DNA of 9,012 bases from CALMEC01 sp031376485 (GTDB taxonomy: Bacteria; Actinomycetota; Thermoleophilia; Miltoncostaeales; Miltoncostaeaceae). The notes beneath the pieces are model-generated. The model saw only the letters and a program-made list of their open reading frames with translations. It did not search any database and had not been told where the DNA came from. The stretch is from assembly GCA_031376485.1 (NCBI GenBank), contig JANMDV010000004.1:1-9012 (forward strand). The letters run 5' to 3'. Positions 1-6,409 of the stretch are shown one piece after another (position 1 is the first letter of the stretch; the number at the start of each line of letters is the position of its first letter). Made by a program: the position numbers and the translations under genes.

Positions 1-127
1 CAGCGGTCACGGCGAACTCGGTACCGACCTCGACGCCGGTTTCACGGATGACGCCAGCCGGGATTGTGACCTGATGCTTCGGAGAAAGGCGTGTGTAACC
101 CGCCCTCCGCTTCTTGACTCGCTGCAT
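1..127 (-). CDS. AbrB/MazE-type DNA-binding antitoxin domain, partial
   Basis: The first 42 codons of a minus-strand gene lie here; the rest is beyond the left edge. After a basic N-terminus (MQRVKKRRAGYTR) comes the swapped-hairpin AbrB signature LSPKHQVTIPAGVIRETG followed by VEVGTEFAVTA. The family pattern is ...SxKgQvtIPxxiRexLgixxGdxv. Proteins of this fold bind DNA as dimers and often act as the antitoxin of a toxin-antitoxin pair, repressing their own operon. The ATG at 127-125 is the only sensible start. No clear Shine-Dalgarno lies upstream, but TATTCT sits 8 bases before the ATG, which would fit a leaderless transcript; no good -35 box is visible. If it is an antitoxin, a PIN or MazF-type toxin would be expected just left of the window. 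It could also be a stand-alone regulator. The domain call is firm; the toxin-antitoxin role is inference. Confidence 0.82.
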   Translation of the reverse strand, partial: MQRVKKRRAGYTRLSPKHQVTIPAGVIRETGVEVGTEFAVTA

Positions 128-196
128 GGGAGTAAAGAATATCCAGGGGAGCCCGTTGGGTTCGGCGCGGGATCGGCGCGCCCGACGCCGGCTCCA

Positions 197-313
197 TCAG
201 CCGAGTCCTGAACTCCAACGCTCCAAGGCGTCCGCCGCGGTGGCACCGGTCCCGATGACCCCGGCGCCGCAGCCCTCGATGCACCGTTCCTCGCTCTCGG
301 TCTCGCGCTGCAT
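197..313 (-). CDS. small hypothetical protein with CxxxC pair (38 aa)
   Basis: A 38-residue minus-strand ORF, MQRETESEERCIEGCGAGVI at the start and ending ...ADALERWSSGLG. I do not recognise it. It has an acidic N-terminus, one Cys pair (C11 and C15), a Gly/Ala-rich middle and an amphipathic end. About 85% of third codon positions are G or C, as in the real genes here, and it lies between two supported minus-strand genes on the same strand. A GTG two codons upstream is an alternative start. The ribosome site is weak. It may be a genuine small protein or the remnant of a longer one; length alone prevents a firm call. Confidence 0.4.
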   Translation of the reverse strand: MQRETESEERCIEGCGAGVIGTGATAADALERWSSGLG

Positions 314-397
314 GCTCACCGCTCAGCCCACGTCGGCCGGTTCACGAGCGCGACCGCACGGTCCGCCCTCACACCGGGGAAGCTCAACACGACGCCC

Positions 398-610
398 TCA
401 TTCCTCGGGGTCCGTGAGCCCCGCCAGCTCGTGGCCGTACTCATGGCGCAGGCGGGCGAGGAGCGTCCGGTCGTCGTCGTCGATCGACTCCCCCGCTGCA
501 AGCCGGTCGACGACGGCTGCCAGCCGGTCCACCACCTCAAGGACCTCGCGGCCGACGACCAGGGAGCGCAGCTCGGCGACCTCGAGCGCGGTGGGAGCGG
601 GGCCCGTCAC
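398..610 (-). CDS. hypothetical protein, 70 aa, translationally coupled
   Basis: GTG start at 610-608 overlaps the TGA stop (609-607) of the upstream gene in a GTGA arrangement, a typical sign of translational coupling, so the two probably share an mRNA. The product is acidic and helical: residues about 8-40 form a Leu/Val/Ala-rich heptad-like stretch (VVGREVLEVVDRLAAVVDRL), followed by an acidic DDDDR turn and LLARLRHEYGHELAGL. No membrane segment or known catalytic motif is visible; HEYGHE is not a zinc-protease HExxH. Strong GC3 bias and clean reading support it as real. I do not recognise the family. A helical partner or dimer-forming protein is a guess from composition. Confidence 0.62.
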   Translation of the reverse strand: MTGPAPTALEVAELRSLVVGREVLEVVDRLAAVVDRLAAGESIDDDDRTLLARLRHEYGHELAGLTDPEE

Positions 611-882
611 GGCGCCACGTCCTCGAGGATCTCGTCCACCCGCTCCAGCACCCCCGCCTGATCGAGGGCGGCCTCACGCGCCGCGCTGACTGCGAAAGCC
701 TCGGCCTCTTTCCGCGAGCCGAACTCGATTAAGGCGACGACCCGCTTCGGGTCCTCGAGCGGCGACCCGAGCAACCGGTGACCGGTCGCACCGTGGTCGC
801 GGCGCGTGGCCTCGAAGCCCTTGAATACGGTGAGGAAGCGATCGAGGTCCTCCACCCGGTAACGCGCCATGAGCACGATCAT
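607..882 (-). CDS. small alpha/beta-barrel (ABM/cyclase-like) protein, 91 aa
   Basis: A 91-residue protein with the look of a dimeric alpha/beta-barrel (ferredoxin-like) fold. A beta strand MIVLMARYRVEDLDRF is followed by a helix KGFEATRRDHGATGHRLL, a second strand pair PKRVVALIEFGSRKEAEAF, then a helix and an end LERVDEILEDVAP. The pattern HRV.D.D.w...f......R...G..GhrllrdpddP.rvvvl.eF.s...AeaF is shared by many small antibiotic-monooxygenase-like and stress-responsive barrel proteins. These range from enzymes to proteins of unknown role, so no substrate can be given. The ATG at 882-880 is chosen over the one at 870 because AGGAGG lies 5 bases upstream of it. The stop overlaps the GTG of the next gene. 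Fold confidence is fair; function is unknown. Confidence 0.72.
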   Translation of the reverse strand: MIVLMARYRVEDLDRFLTVFKGFEATRRDHGATGHRLLGSPLEDPKRVVALIEFGSRKEAEAFAVSAAREAALDQAGVLERVDEILEDVAP

Positions 883-954
883 CTCGACCTCCTGCTGTTT
901 TGACGAGTCGATCGTCGCCTTGGGGCCCCCCGGCCGCATCCGGGCAACCACGCA

Positions 955-1410
955 GTCGACAGTGCGGGATGTCCGCATCCTGTTCCCCGTGCTCGCGGCG
1001 CCGGAGAAGATGCAGTTCGGCGCCGACGTCGTGAACCCGCCCGGGCCGCGACGCGCACGTGGCCAAGCGGATGCTCGACCGTCTCGGCTGGGTGCCCGCC
1101 CGCATGACCCACATCCCCCATGAGCAGTCCGGCGGCGAACAGCAGCGAGTGGCGATCGTCGGCGCCTTCGCCTACGGCATCCGGTCATGCTGGCCGACGA
1201 GCTGACCGGAGAGACTCGACTTCCGGACCGGTATGCAGATCCTGGACCTCCTGCACGAGCAGACCCAGCGCTGGGGACGGCGGTGCTCGTCTGAAGCACA
1301 ATCGCGAGATCTCGTGCATGGCCGACCTGATCGAGCTCTCGAGATGCCGCGTCGTGGGCGCGGCCCGCCGCCCGGCGGGAGCGCGGCGATCTCCGATCTG
1401 CGGCGGGTGA
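955..1410 (+). pseudogene. ABC transporter ATPase remnant (LolD/MacB type), 5'-truncated and frameshifted
   Basis: Pieces of an ABC ATPase appear in order but in different plus-strand frames. About 1060-1190 encodes AKRMLDRLGWVPARM and the ABC signature EQSGGEQQRVAIVGAFAYGI. A frame change near 1185 gives the Walker B region PVMLADELTG, where families normally have LADEPTG. A further change near 1215 gives LDFRTGMQILDLLHEQTQR, another near 1272 gives GTAVLV followed by a stop, and one more gives HNREISCMADLIEL. This is the order of LolD/FtsE-type exporter ATPases. A weaker match at 960-1020 (TVRDVRILFPVLAAPEKM) could be the segment before the signature. Walker A is absent, so the 5' end is lost. 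At least four lesions rule out a working enzyme. It would have powered the permease whose remnant follows. Confidence 0.8.
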
Positions 1411-1439
1411 GGGAGTCCCGGGGCCGGCCCTGGCCTTGA

Positions 1440-1826
1440 GGCGCGGGACGACCAACTGGTGGTGGTCGGCCGCAAGCTCCAAGGCGCCCTCGCGCGGAGC
1501 TACCGGGTCCCGGCGCGACCGTCACCCTCGGGCCGCAGAATGCGGCCTCCAGCTCACCTGCGCGGCCGACGAGAGGACCAGCGGTTCATCAGCATCCTCG
1601 CCTGACTGCTGCTGGCCGGAGAGCCCTCGCGGCCTTCAATCTGATCGGCAGGGTCATGGAGGCGCGGCACCGGGACGATCGGCGTCGGCAGGCGCTCGGA
1701 GTACGACCGCACACCCTGGCGCTGCGCCCATCTGGTGGGGGTGGTCGCCGTCGCCGTCGCGCCGCTGCTTGGGGTGGCGCGGCTGCGGCGCGTGGACATC
1801 CTTCGACGCTGCGCGTGGTGGAGTAG
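1440..1826 (+). pseudogene. FtsX/MacB-type ABC permease remnant (C-terminal part)
   Basis: Directly after the broken ATPase, on the same strand, the frames together spell the end of an FtsX/MacB permease. A membrane stretch (ISILA, a stop, LLLAG, then LAAFNLIGRVMEARHR) leads into RQALGVRPHTLALR. This matches the family pattern ...svleRrreIGvLrAlGa.rrqi. The I-G-V element is recovered in another frame (TIGV, near 1678). A Val/Ala-rich membrane stretch (GVVAVAVAPLLGVARL) follows, and the gene ends with PSTLRVVE and TAG at 1824-1826, like the ...DPxxALRxE C-terminus of MacB-type permeases. Several frame changes and the absence of the N-terminal two thirds show that it is dead. It ends four bases from the convergent P-type ATPase stop. 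Identification rests on short motifs, so it is moderate. Confidence 0.62.
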
Positions 1827-1829
1827 ACC

Positions 1830-4550
1830 TCAGGCCCCGAGGGCCTCATCGGACCTCCTGCGTCGGACGGCGCGGCGCAACTCGTCAGCGCCCCACACCA
1901 AGAACGGGAACGGCGCCAGCAGCGCCAGGCTCCAGAGCGGAGGGGCGGCCGTCCCGAAGAGCGGCTGCAGCGCTGGGATCCCCACAAGCGCGGCCGTGAA
2001 GACCAACTCGAAGGCGATGCCCCAAATGAGCAGCGGGTTGGAAAGTAGGCCGACGTCGCGCAGGGACGCTCGCTCCGTGCGGGCCGCCACAGCCGTGCCC
2101 ACCTGACAAGCGACGATGCCGAGGAACGTGACCGTCGTGGCCTGGGCGTAGGCGTGATGCAGGACGGCGCCCCCGCCGACGTCGTCCCCCGGGGCCCAGC
2201 CGGCCCGCAACAGGACGGCGAAGAAGCCCATCAGCACGAGGGCCGCGGAGAGTAGCCCCATCCATCCCCAGGCGCGCGCGAGCATCTCGCGGTCGACGAC
2301 GCCGCGGCTGCGCGAACGCGGCGGGCGGCTCATGATGCCGGGCTCCGCAGGCTCGCGTCCGAGCGCCAACGCAGGAAGCGTCTCCGTGCCGAGATCGATC
2401 GCCAGAATCTGCATGACCGTGAGGGGAAGCGGCACCGCGCCGCCCGAGAGCGCGAAGACCAGGAACGGGATCACCTCAGGCATGGCATGGGCGAAGATGT
2501 AGAGGACAAACTTGCGCACGTTGTCGAAGACGCGGCGCCCCTCCTCGATCGCGGCCACGATGGTCGAGAAGTTGTCGTCGGTGAGCACCATGGTCGCCGC
2601 CTCGCGCGCCACCTCCGTGCCCGAGAGTCCCATCGCGATACCGACGTCCGCGCGCCGAAGGGCGGGCGCGTCGTTGACGCCGTCACCGGTCATCGCCACG
2701 ACGTGGCCCTCCGCTCGCAGGGCGTCGGCGATGCGCAACTTCGCCTCGGGCGACGAGCGCGCGAAGATCAGCTCCGGCTCACCGCGGATGATCTGGTCGA
2801 GTTCGACGTCTCCGAGGGCGTCGAGTTCCGGACCGGTCACGATCCGAGGCTCGCCGAGCACGATCCCGACCGTGCGGGCCACCGCGCAGGCGGTCCGGCC
2901 GTTGTCGCCGGTGACCACGATGATCGGGATCCCCGCCTCGCGGCACCGAGCCACCGAGTCGGCCACGTCGGGGCGCGGCGGATCGACCAGGGCGACCATG
3001 CCGGCGAACACGAGCTCGCGCTCGACGTCCTCCCGCCGCTGCGGGATGATTCCGTCCGTCAGAGGTCGCTCGGCCACGGCCAGAACGCGCAGGCCGCGCT
3101 CGGCGAACCCCTCCGCCACCCGCACCGCTCGCGCGAAGGTCGTCGGAGTGAGGGCGACGGGCCCACCGGGCGAGGCAATCGCCGTGCACCGCGCCAGGAT
3201 GTCCTCCGGAGCACCCTTGACCGTGGCCATGAGCCCGTCGTCGCGCGCGTCGACCGTGCACATCAGGCGCAACGCGGGGTCGAAGTGGAAGAGGCGCCGG
3301 CGCGCCGCGTCACGGGCCTTCGGGTCGGCGGACGCACCCGCTGCAAGTGCGGCCTGGACGAGTGCCAGCTCGGTGGGGTCGCCGACCAAGCCGTCCCCAT
3401 CGGCCGCCGGCTCCACGGTGGTGCAGCGGGCGGCGAGCGCCAGCAGCCGTGACCCCACGCCCTCGCCGGCGGGGTCCCAACTCTCGGCCAGCGTCATGCG
3501 GTTCTGGGTGAGTGTGCCCGTCTTGTCGGTGCAGATGACGGTGGTGCAGCCGAGCGTCTCGACGGCGCTCAGGCGCTTGACCACGGCCCCGCGGCGGCTG
3601 AGCACCCGCACGCCGACCGCGAGCGCGAGCGTGATCGTCGGCAGCAGGCCCTCCGGGACGTTGGCAACGAGGAGACCGATGGCGAACTCGATGGCGTCCC
3701 CGAGGGGCAGGTGGGCGACGAGCGTCCCCAGCGCGAGGAACAGGAGCCCCGCCGAGGCCGCGACGACGGCGATCAGCCAGGCCACCCGGCGCACCTGGCG
3801 CTCAAGCGGGCTCTCCTCGCGTCCCCGCCGCTGGGCGAGGGCGGCAATGCGTCCGAGCTCAGTGTGCATCCCGGTGGCAAGCACCACGGCACGGGCCTCG
3901 CCTGCCAGGCACCCGGTGCCCGAGAAGATCAGGTCCCGCGCCTCGAGCCGGCTCGTCGTCGTGGACGCCAGCCCGGCCTCGCGCTCGACCGGCGCCGACT
4001 CGCCGGTGAGGGTGGACATGTCGAGCTCGAGCGCCCCCCGGATGATCCGAGCGTCCGCGCAGACGCGGTCGCCCTCGGCCACCACGACGAGGTCGCCGGG
4101 CACGAGCGTGCTCGCGTCCACCTGCTGCTCGCGGCCGTCGCGTACCACGGTGACCGTGGCCGGGATGAATCGGCGCAGCGCCTCGACGGCGCGCTCGGCG
4201 TGCCGCTCTTGAAGGAACGCCACGAGCGCGTTCAGCACGACCACCACCACGATCGCCGCCGCCAGGGGGGTCGTGCCACCGACCAGCGCGAGCAGCGCGG
4301 CCGCCCAGAGGAGCAGCGCGAGGGGGTGGACGAGCTGGCGCACGATCTCGGCAAGCGCCCCCGGCCCACCGTGTCGCACCAGCTCGTTGGGCCCGTGCGA
4401 GAGCAGCCGACGCTCGGCCTCGCGCGAACTCAACCCACGCCGATCCGCGGCCGACTCGACTGGGTCCGCGGCGTCCATCGGCTCCCGCGGGCCGTCGATC
4501 GCGCCCTCGCCTCCTTCGGCGGGTGACGACTCAGCGGGTCGCCACGTCAC
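1830..4550 (-). CDS. P-type cation-transporting ATPase, Na,K-ATPase-like (P2C-related), 906 aa
   Basis: A complete P-type pump of the cytoplasmic membrane that couples ATP hydrolysis to cation transport. Motifs in order: actuator TGES (182-185), M4 VANVPEGLL (PEGL 299-302), phosphorylation site DKTGTLTQN (Asp342), nucleotide-binding KGAPE (445-449), TGDN (547-550) and TGDGVNDAPAL from 621. About ten membrane segments fit: M1-M2 at 73-113, M3-M4 at 256-316, M5-M6 at 681-729 and M7-M10 at 760-888. There is no N-terminal CxxC metal domain or CPC motif. The M4, M5-M6 (MPEVIPFL, ILAIDLGTETLPAL, then EPAEPGIMSRPPR) and M9-M10 regions follow the Na,K-ATPase alpha layout more closely than heavy-metal or Kdp pumps. 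Membrane acidic residues E300, E692, D719 and E723 are candidate ligands. The GTG start is set by GGGAGG 6 bases upstream. It overlaps the preceding ORF by 20 bases. The ion is unproven: Na+/K+, H+ or Ca2+ are possible. Confidence 0.93.
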   Translation of the reverse strand: MTWRPAESSPAEGGEGAIDGPREPMDAADPVESAADRRGLSSREAERRLLSHGPNELVRHGGPGALAEIVRQLVHPLALLLWAAALLALVGGTTPLAAAIVVVVVLNALVAFLQERHAERAVEALRRFIPATVTVVRDGREQQVDASTLVPGDLVVVAEGDRVCADARIIRGALELDMSTLTGESAPVEREAGLASTTTSRLEARDLIFSGTGCLAGEARAVVLATGMHTELGRIAALAQRRGREESPLERQVRRVAWLIAVVAASAGLLFLALGTLVAHLPLGDAIEFAIGLLVANVPEGLLPTITLALAVGVRVLSRRGAVVKRLSAVETLGCTTVICTDKTGTLTQNRMTLAESWDPAGEGVGSRLLALAARCTTVEPAADGDGLVGDPTELALVQAALAAGASADPKARDAARRRLFHFDPALRLMCTVDARDDGLMATVKGAPEDILARCTAIASPGGPVALTPTTFARAVRVAEGFAERGLRVLAVAERPLTDGIIPQRREDVERELVFAGMVALVDPPRPDVADSVARCREAGIPIIVVTGDNGRTACAVARTVGIVLGEPRIVTGPELDALGDVELDQIIRGEPELIFARSSPEAKLRIADALRAEGHVVAMTGDGVNDAPALRRADVGIAMGLSGTEVAREAATMVLTDDNFSTIVAAIEEGRRVFDNVRKFVLYIFAHAMPEVIPFLVFALSGGAVPLPLTVMQILAIDLGTETLPALALGREPAEPGIMSRPPRSRSRGVVDREMLARAWGWMGLLSAALVLMGFFAVLLRAGWAPGDDVGGGAVLHHAYAQATTVTFLGIVACQVGTAVAARTERASLRDVGLLSNPLLIWGIAFELVFTAALVGIPALQPLFGTAAPPLWSLALLAPFPFLVWGADELRRAVRRRRSDEALGA

Positions 4551-4737
4551 CCGTCGCCTCCCTGTTGAGCAGGCCCGCCTCAAGGGCAACCCGCCAGGCT
4601 CCGGCTCGGAGCGGGCGGCGTGCAGCGGTGGACTCCAGCAGGGCGCCCACCCAACAGTGGTCGTGGTGGTCGCGCACGTGGGCCACCAGTTCGCCGAAGC
4701 TGGCGACGATGTGCAGGTGCCCGCCTCGTGGACGCAC
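4531..4737 (-). CDS. hypothetical protein, 68 aa, overlapping the ATPase start
   Basis: The part of a longer minus-strand frame that looks coding. From a GTG at 4737 it reads VRPRGGHLHIVASFGELVAH and then VRDHHDHCWVGALLE, ending LLNREATGDVATR at a TGA (4533-4531) located 20 bases inside the ATPase gene. His/Asp-rich VRDHHDHC could bind metal, but no family is recognised. In the neighbouring frame just upstream, LPRVTCVHEAG precedes this segment, so a frameshift may have separated an N-terminal Cys-containing part. The joined product would weakly recall small DUF1059-like proteins (C....G, then eELv.hv..Hh). No ribosome site supports the GTG. It could be intact, a frameshifted remnant, or only an open stretch; its place between the slipin/SHOCT genes and the pump suggests it belonged to the operon. 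Confidence 0.35.
   Translation of the reverse strand: MRPRGGHLHIVASFGELVAHVRDHHDHCWVGALLESTAARRPLRAGAWRVALEAGLLNREATGDVATR
4557..4562 (-). promoter_or_regulatory. Shine-Dalgarno deciding the P-type ATPase start
   Basis: GGGAGG on the minus strand lies 6 bases before the GTG at 4550. The open frame runs on to 4853, but that extension has no motif, reads like shadow sequence and overlaps another ORF, so this site places the start and gives a 906-residue product of usual length. The site lies inside the 3' end of the upstream ORF, which implies coupled translation if that ORF is real. Confidence 0.7.
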
Positions 4738-4889
4738 GTGACCCGGGGCAGGCTGGGTCGCTTGCCAAGCGCCGTGCGCGGGCACTCGGAGACGTGAGCG
4801 CCGCCGGTGCGAGAACCGCGTTGACGCCGAGCCCCCGGCCGTGAGCGCCACAACGACGGTGGTGAGGCGTCCGGCGGCCATCGGTCTGT

Positions 4890-5219
4890 TCCGACCGTCG
4901 TCGGCTCGCGGGTGTCGAGCGCATCCGGGCCGGGCTCCGCGAGGAGGCGGCGGCGGCCCGTATTCCTCGACGCTCAGCGAACCGCCGGCCAGTCGCCGGT
5001 TCAGGATCTTTTTAGGGGCCCGCTCGTCCTGCACCGGCCCATGGCCCGGGCTCGCGGCGGCTTCGCCACGCAGCAGCCAGACGACGACGGCATGATCACT
5101 CCCCAGAGCGCGAGCATGTCGATCGTCGTGACAAGCCACTAGTAGCCGAAGCCCACGTCACGGTCGTGTAGAGACCAAGCGTCGGCGAACGGGATCCCCT
5201 GAGCGAGACGGTGTGTCAT
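4890..5219 (-). pseudogene. small membrane protein with SHOCT motif, broken
   Basis: A strong start is visible: GGAGGT 5 bases before the ATG at 5219, 31 bases after the slipin stop. The frame reads MTHRLAQGIPFADAW up to ...DVGFGY, then meets TAG at 5141-5139. Beyond it the same frame gives WLVTTIDMLALWGVIM. A one-base shift near 5091 continues the membrane helix with AVVVWLLRGEAAAS and enters the SHOCT motif (ILNRRLAGGSLSVEEY; family pattern iLxxRyAxGeIxxeEYexr...L). A second shift near 4958 restores RRRLLAEPGPDALDTREPTT. SHOCT is a short C-terminal motif of about 30 residues in many small bacterial membrane proteins, thought to aid oligomerisation. Three lesions in about 110 codons mean either a decayed gene or poor sequence. 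The reading order is convincing because each piece continues the family pattern exactly where the previous frame fails. Confidence 0.78.
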
Positions 5220-5250
5220 TTCATACCTCCGAGCGCTTCGGCGCGATTCA

Positions 5251-6110
5251 TCAGGCGGGAACGGGTGCGCCGTTCGGATGCACCGCCGGTTGTGTCGCGC
5301 TGCCTGCCTGTGTCGGCTGGCCGGGCGTGACGGGCACCGGGTGGCTTGCGGCTGCGGTTTCCCGGCTCAGGAAGGCTCCCAGCTCCTGGATGGTGCTCAT
5401 CAGCGGTGCTGGAAACACGATCGTGGAGTTTTTGTCGACTCCGATCTCGACCATCGTCTGGAGGTTACGTAGCTGGAGCGCCAGCGGGTGAGCCATCATC
5501 ACGTCGGAAGCCCGACCGAGCTCACCGGCAGCGAGCGCTTCGCCCTCGGCCGCGATGATCTTGGCTCGCTTCTCTCGCTCGGCCTCGGCTTGGCGGGCCA
5601 TGGCCCGCTCATGCTGTCGGGCAGTTGAATGTCTTTGAGTTCGACGACCGTTACCTTGACACCCCAGTCCTCGGTCTGGACGTCGAGGATTTCGCGGATG
5701 TTCTGGTTGATCGTGTCGGTCTCGGAAAGCGTCTCGTCGAGACTGTGACGACCCACGACGGCACGCAGGGTGGTCTGGGCGATCTGGTTGATTGCCGCGG
5801 CGACGTTCTCGATCGCCACAACCGAGCGGACCGCGTCATCGACTCGGTAGTAGGCCACGGCGGACACGTCGATGCTGACGTTGTCGCGAGTGATGATTCC
5901 CTGTGACTGGATCGGCATCGTGACGATCCGCATCGAAACTCGGGTGACGCGGTCGACGAGCGGCACGATGAAGATGAGCCCGGGCCCGCGTGCGCCGCCT
6001 TTGACCCGCCCGAGCCGGAACTGCACGCCCCGCTCGTACTGCTTGAGGATCCGGACGCTCGATGCTAGGCCCAACAACAGCAATGCGATGACCACATAAA
6101 CGGCGTTCAT
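5251..6110 (-). pseudogene. slipin, SPFH/band-7 (stomatin-like) membrane protein with one frameshift
   Basis: Slipins are membrane-anchored SPFH proteins that form oligomeric cages or microdomains and often work with membrane proteases or NfeD proteins. The first 167 codons give a hydrophobic anchor (YVVIALLLLGLASSV, residues 5-19) and then the band-7 core: ILKQYERGVQFRLGR, GPGLIFIVPLVDR, TRDNVSIDVSAVAYYRV, LRAVVGRHSLDETLSE, ILDVQTEDWGVKV and VELKDIQLPDSM. One base is then missing at 5609/5610. In the next frame the rest follows without loss: RAMARQAEAEREKRAKIIAAEGEALAAGEL, then LALQLRNLQTMVEIGVDKNSTIVFP and a Pro/Ala-rich tail. The joined product is about 286 residues, normal for the family. 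The ATG at 6110 overlaps the stop of the 100-residue gene upstream (ATGA), with AGGGA 6 bases before it. As the only lesion is one base, a sequencing error is quite possible; otherwise the product would end soon after residue 167 in a junk tail. Confidence 0.88.
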
Positions 6111-6409
6111 GTCGTTCCCTGCTGGCAGGGCATTCCGGCGCGGGGCGAGACGACGTGCTGCGCCGGTTTGGTCAGCACAAGCGATCTGCACGGCACCTCG
6201 TTGACAAACCGGGTCCTTCGCATGGCCCTCGCGCCCATGCCGACCGACGTCGACTCCGGCGAAGATCCCTTCCTGCGATGCCCCGCCATCAACTCGGCGA
6301 CCTTCTCGAGCGGGACGTCGGGGACGCAAATCGTGATGTGCGTCGTCGTGGCACCGCGCACGAGCGCCGTGTGCAGCCCGCTCTTGGTTCGGTTGGATCG
6401 GTCCGGCAT
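6107..6409 (-). CDS. hypothetical protein, 100 aa, first gene of the slipin operon
   Basis: The ATG at 6409 is backed by a strong GGAGGAGG 5 bases upstream. The TGA (6109-6107) overlaps the slipin ATG, so the two are probably translated together. The N-terminal half looks like ordered protein: TALVRGATTTHITICVPDVP and LEKVAELMAGHRRKG. The C-terminal half is Arg/Ser-rich, with two Cys, and looks less protein-like, so a frame change after about residue 48 cannot be excluded. I do not recognise a family. No membrane segment or signal peptide is present. Because slipins commonly act with a partner encoded next to them, a slipin-associated role is a reasonable guess, not a demonstrated one. Confidence 0.6.
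   Translation of the reverse strand: MPDRSNRTKSGLHTALVRGATTTHITICVPDVPLEKVAELMAGHRRKGSSPESTSVGMGARAMRRTRFVNEVPCRSLVLTKPAQHVVSPRAGMPCQQGTT

Noticed and set aside
114..689. Plus-strand 191-codon open frame
   Set aside because: Arg/Ser/Pro-rich shadow of the minus-strand genes, no ribosome site and no family pattern.
883..1482. N-terminal extension of the 91-aa gene to a 291-aa protein
   Set aside because: The extension lies antisense to the ABC ATPase remnant and has no pattern; AGGAGG fixes the start at 882.
2487..4526. Very long plus-strand open frames (up to 566 codons) across the P-type ATPase
   Set aside because: They are antisense to a gene with all P-type motifs; low-complexity Arg/Ser/Ala composition typical of GC-rich shadow frames.
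4551..4853. Longer P-type ATPase N-terminus from an ATG at 4853
   Set aside because: The extra 101 residues match nothing, and GGGAGG with a GTG at 4550 gives a normal family length.
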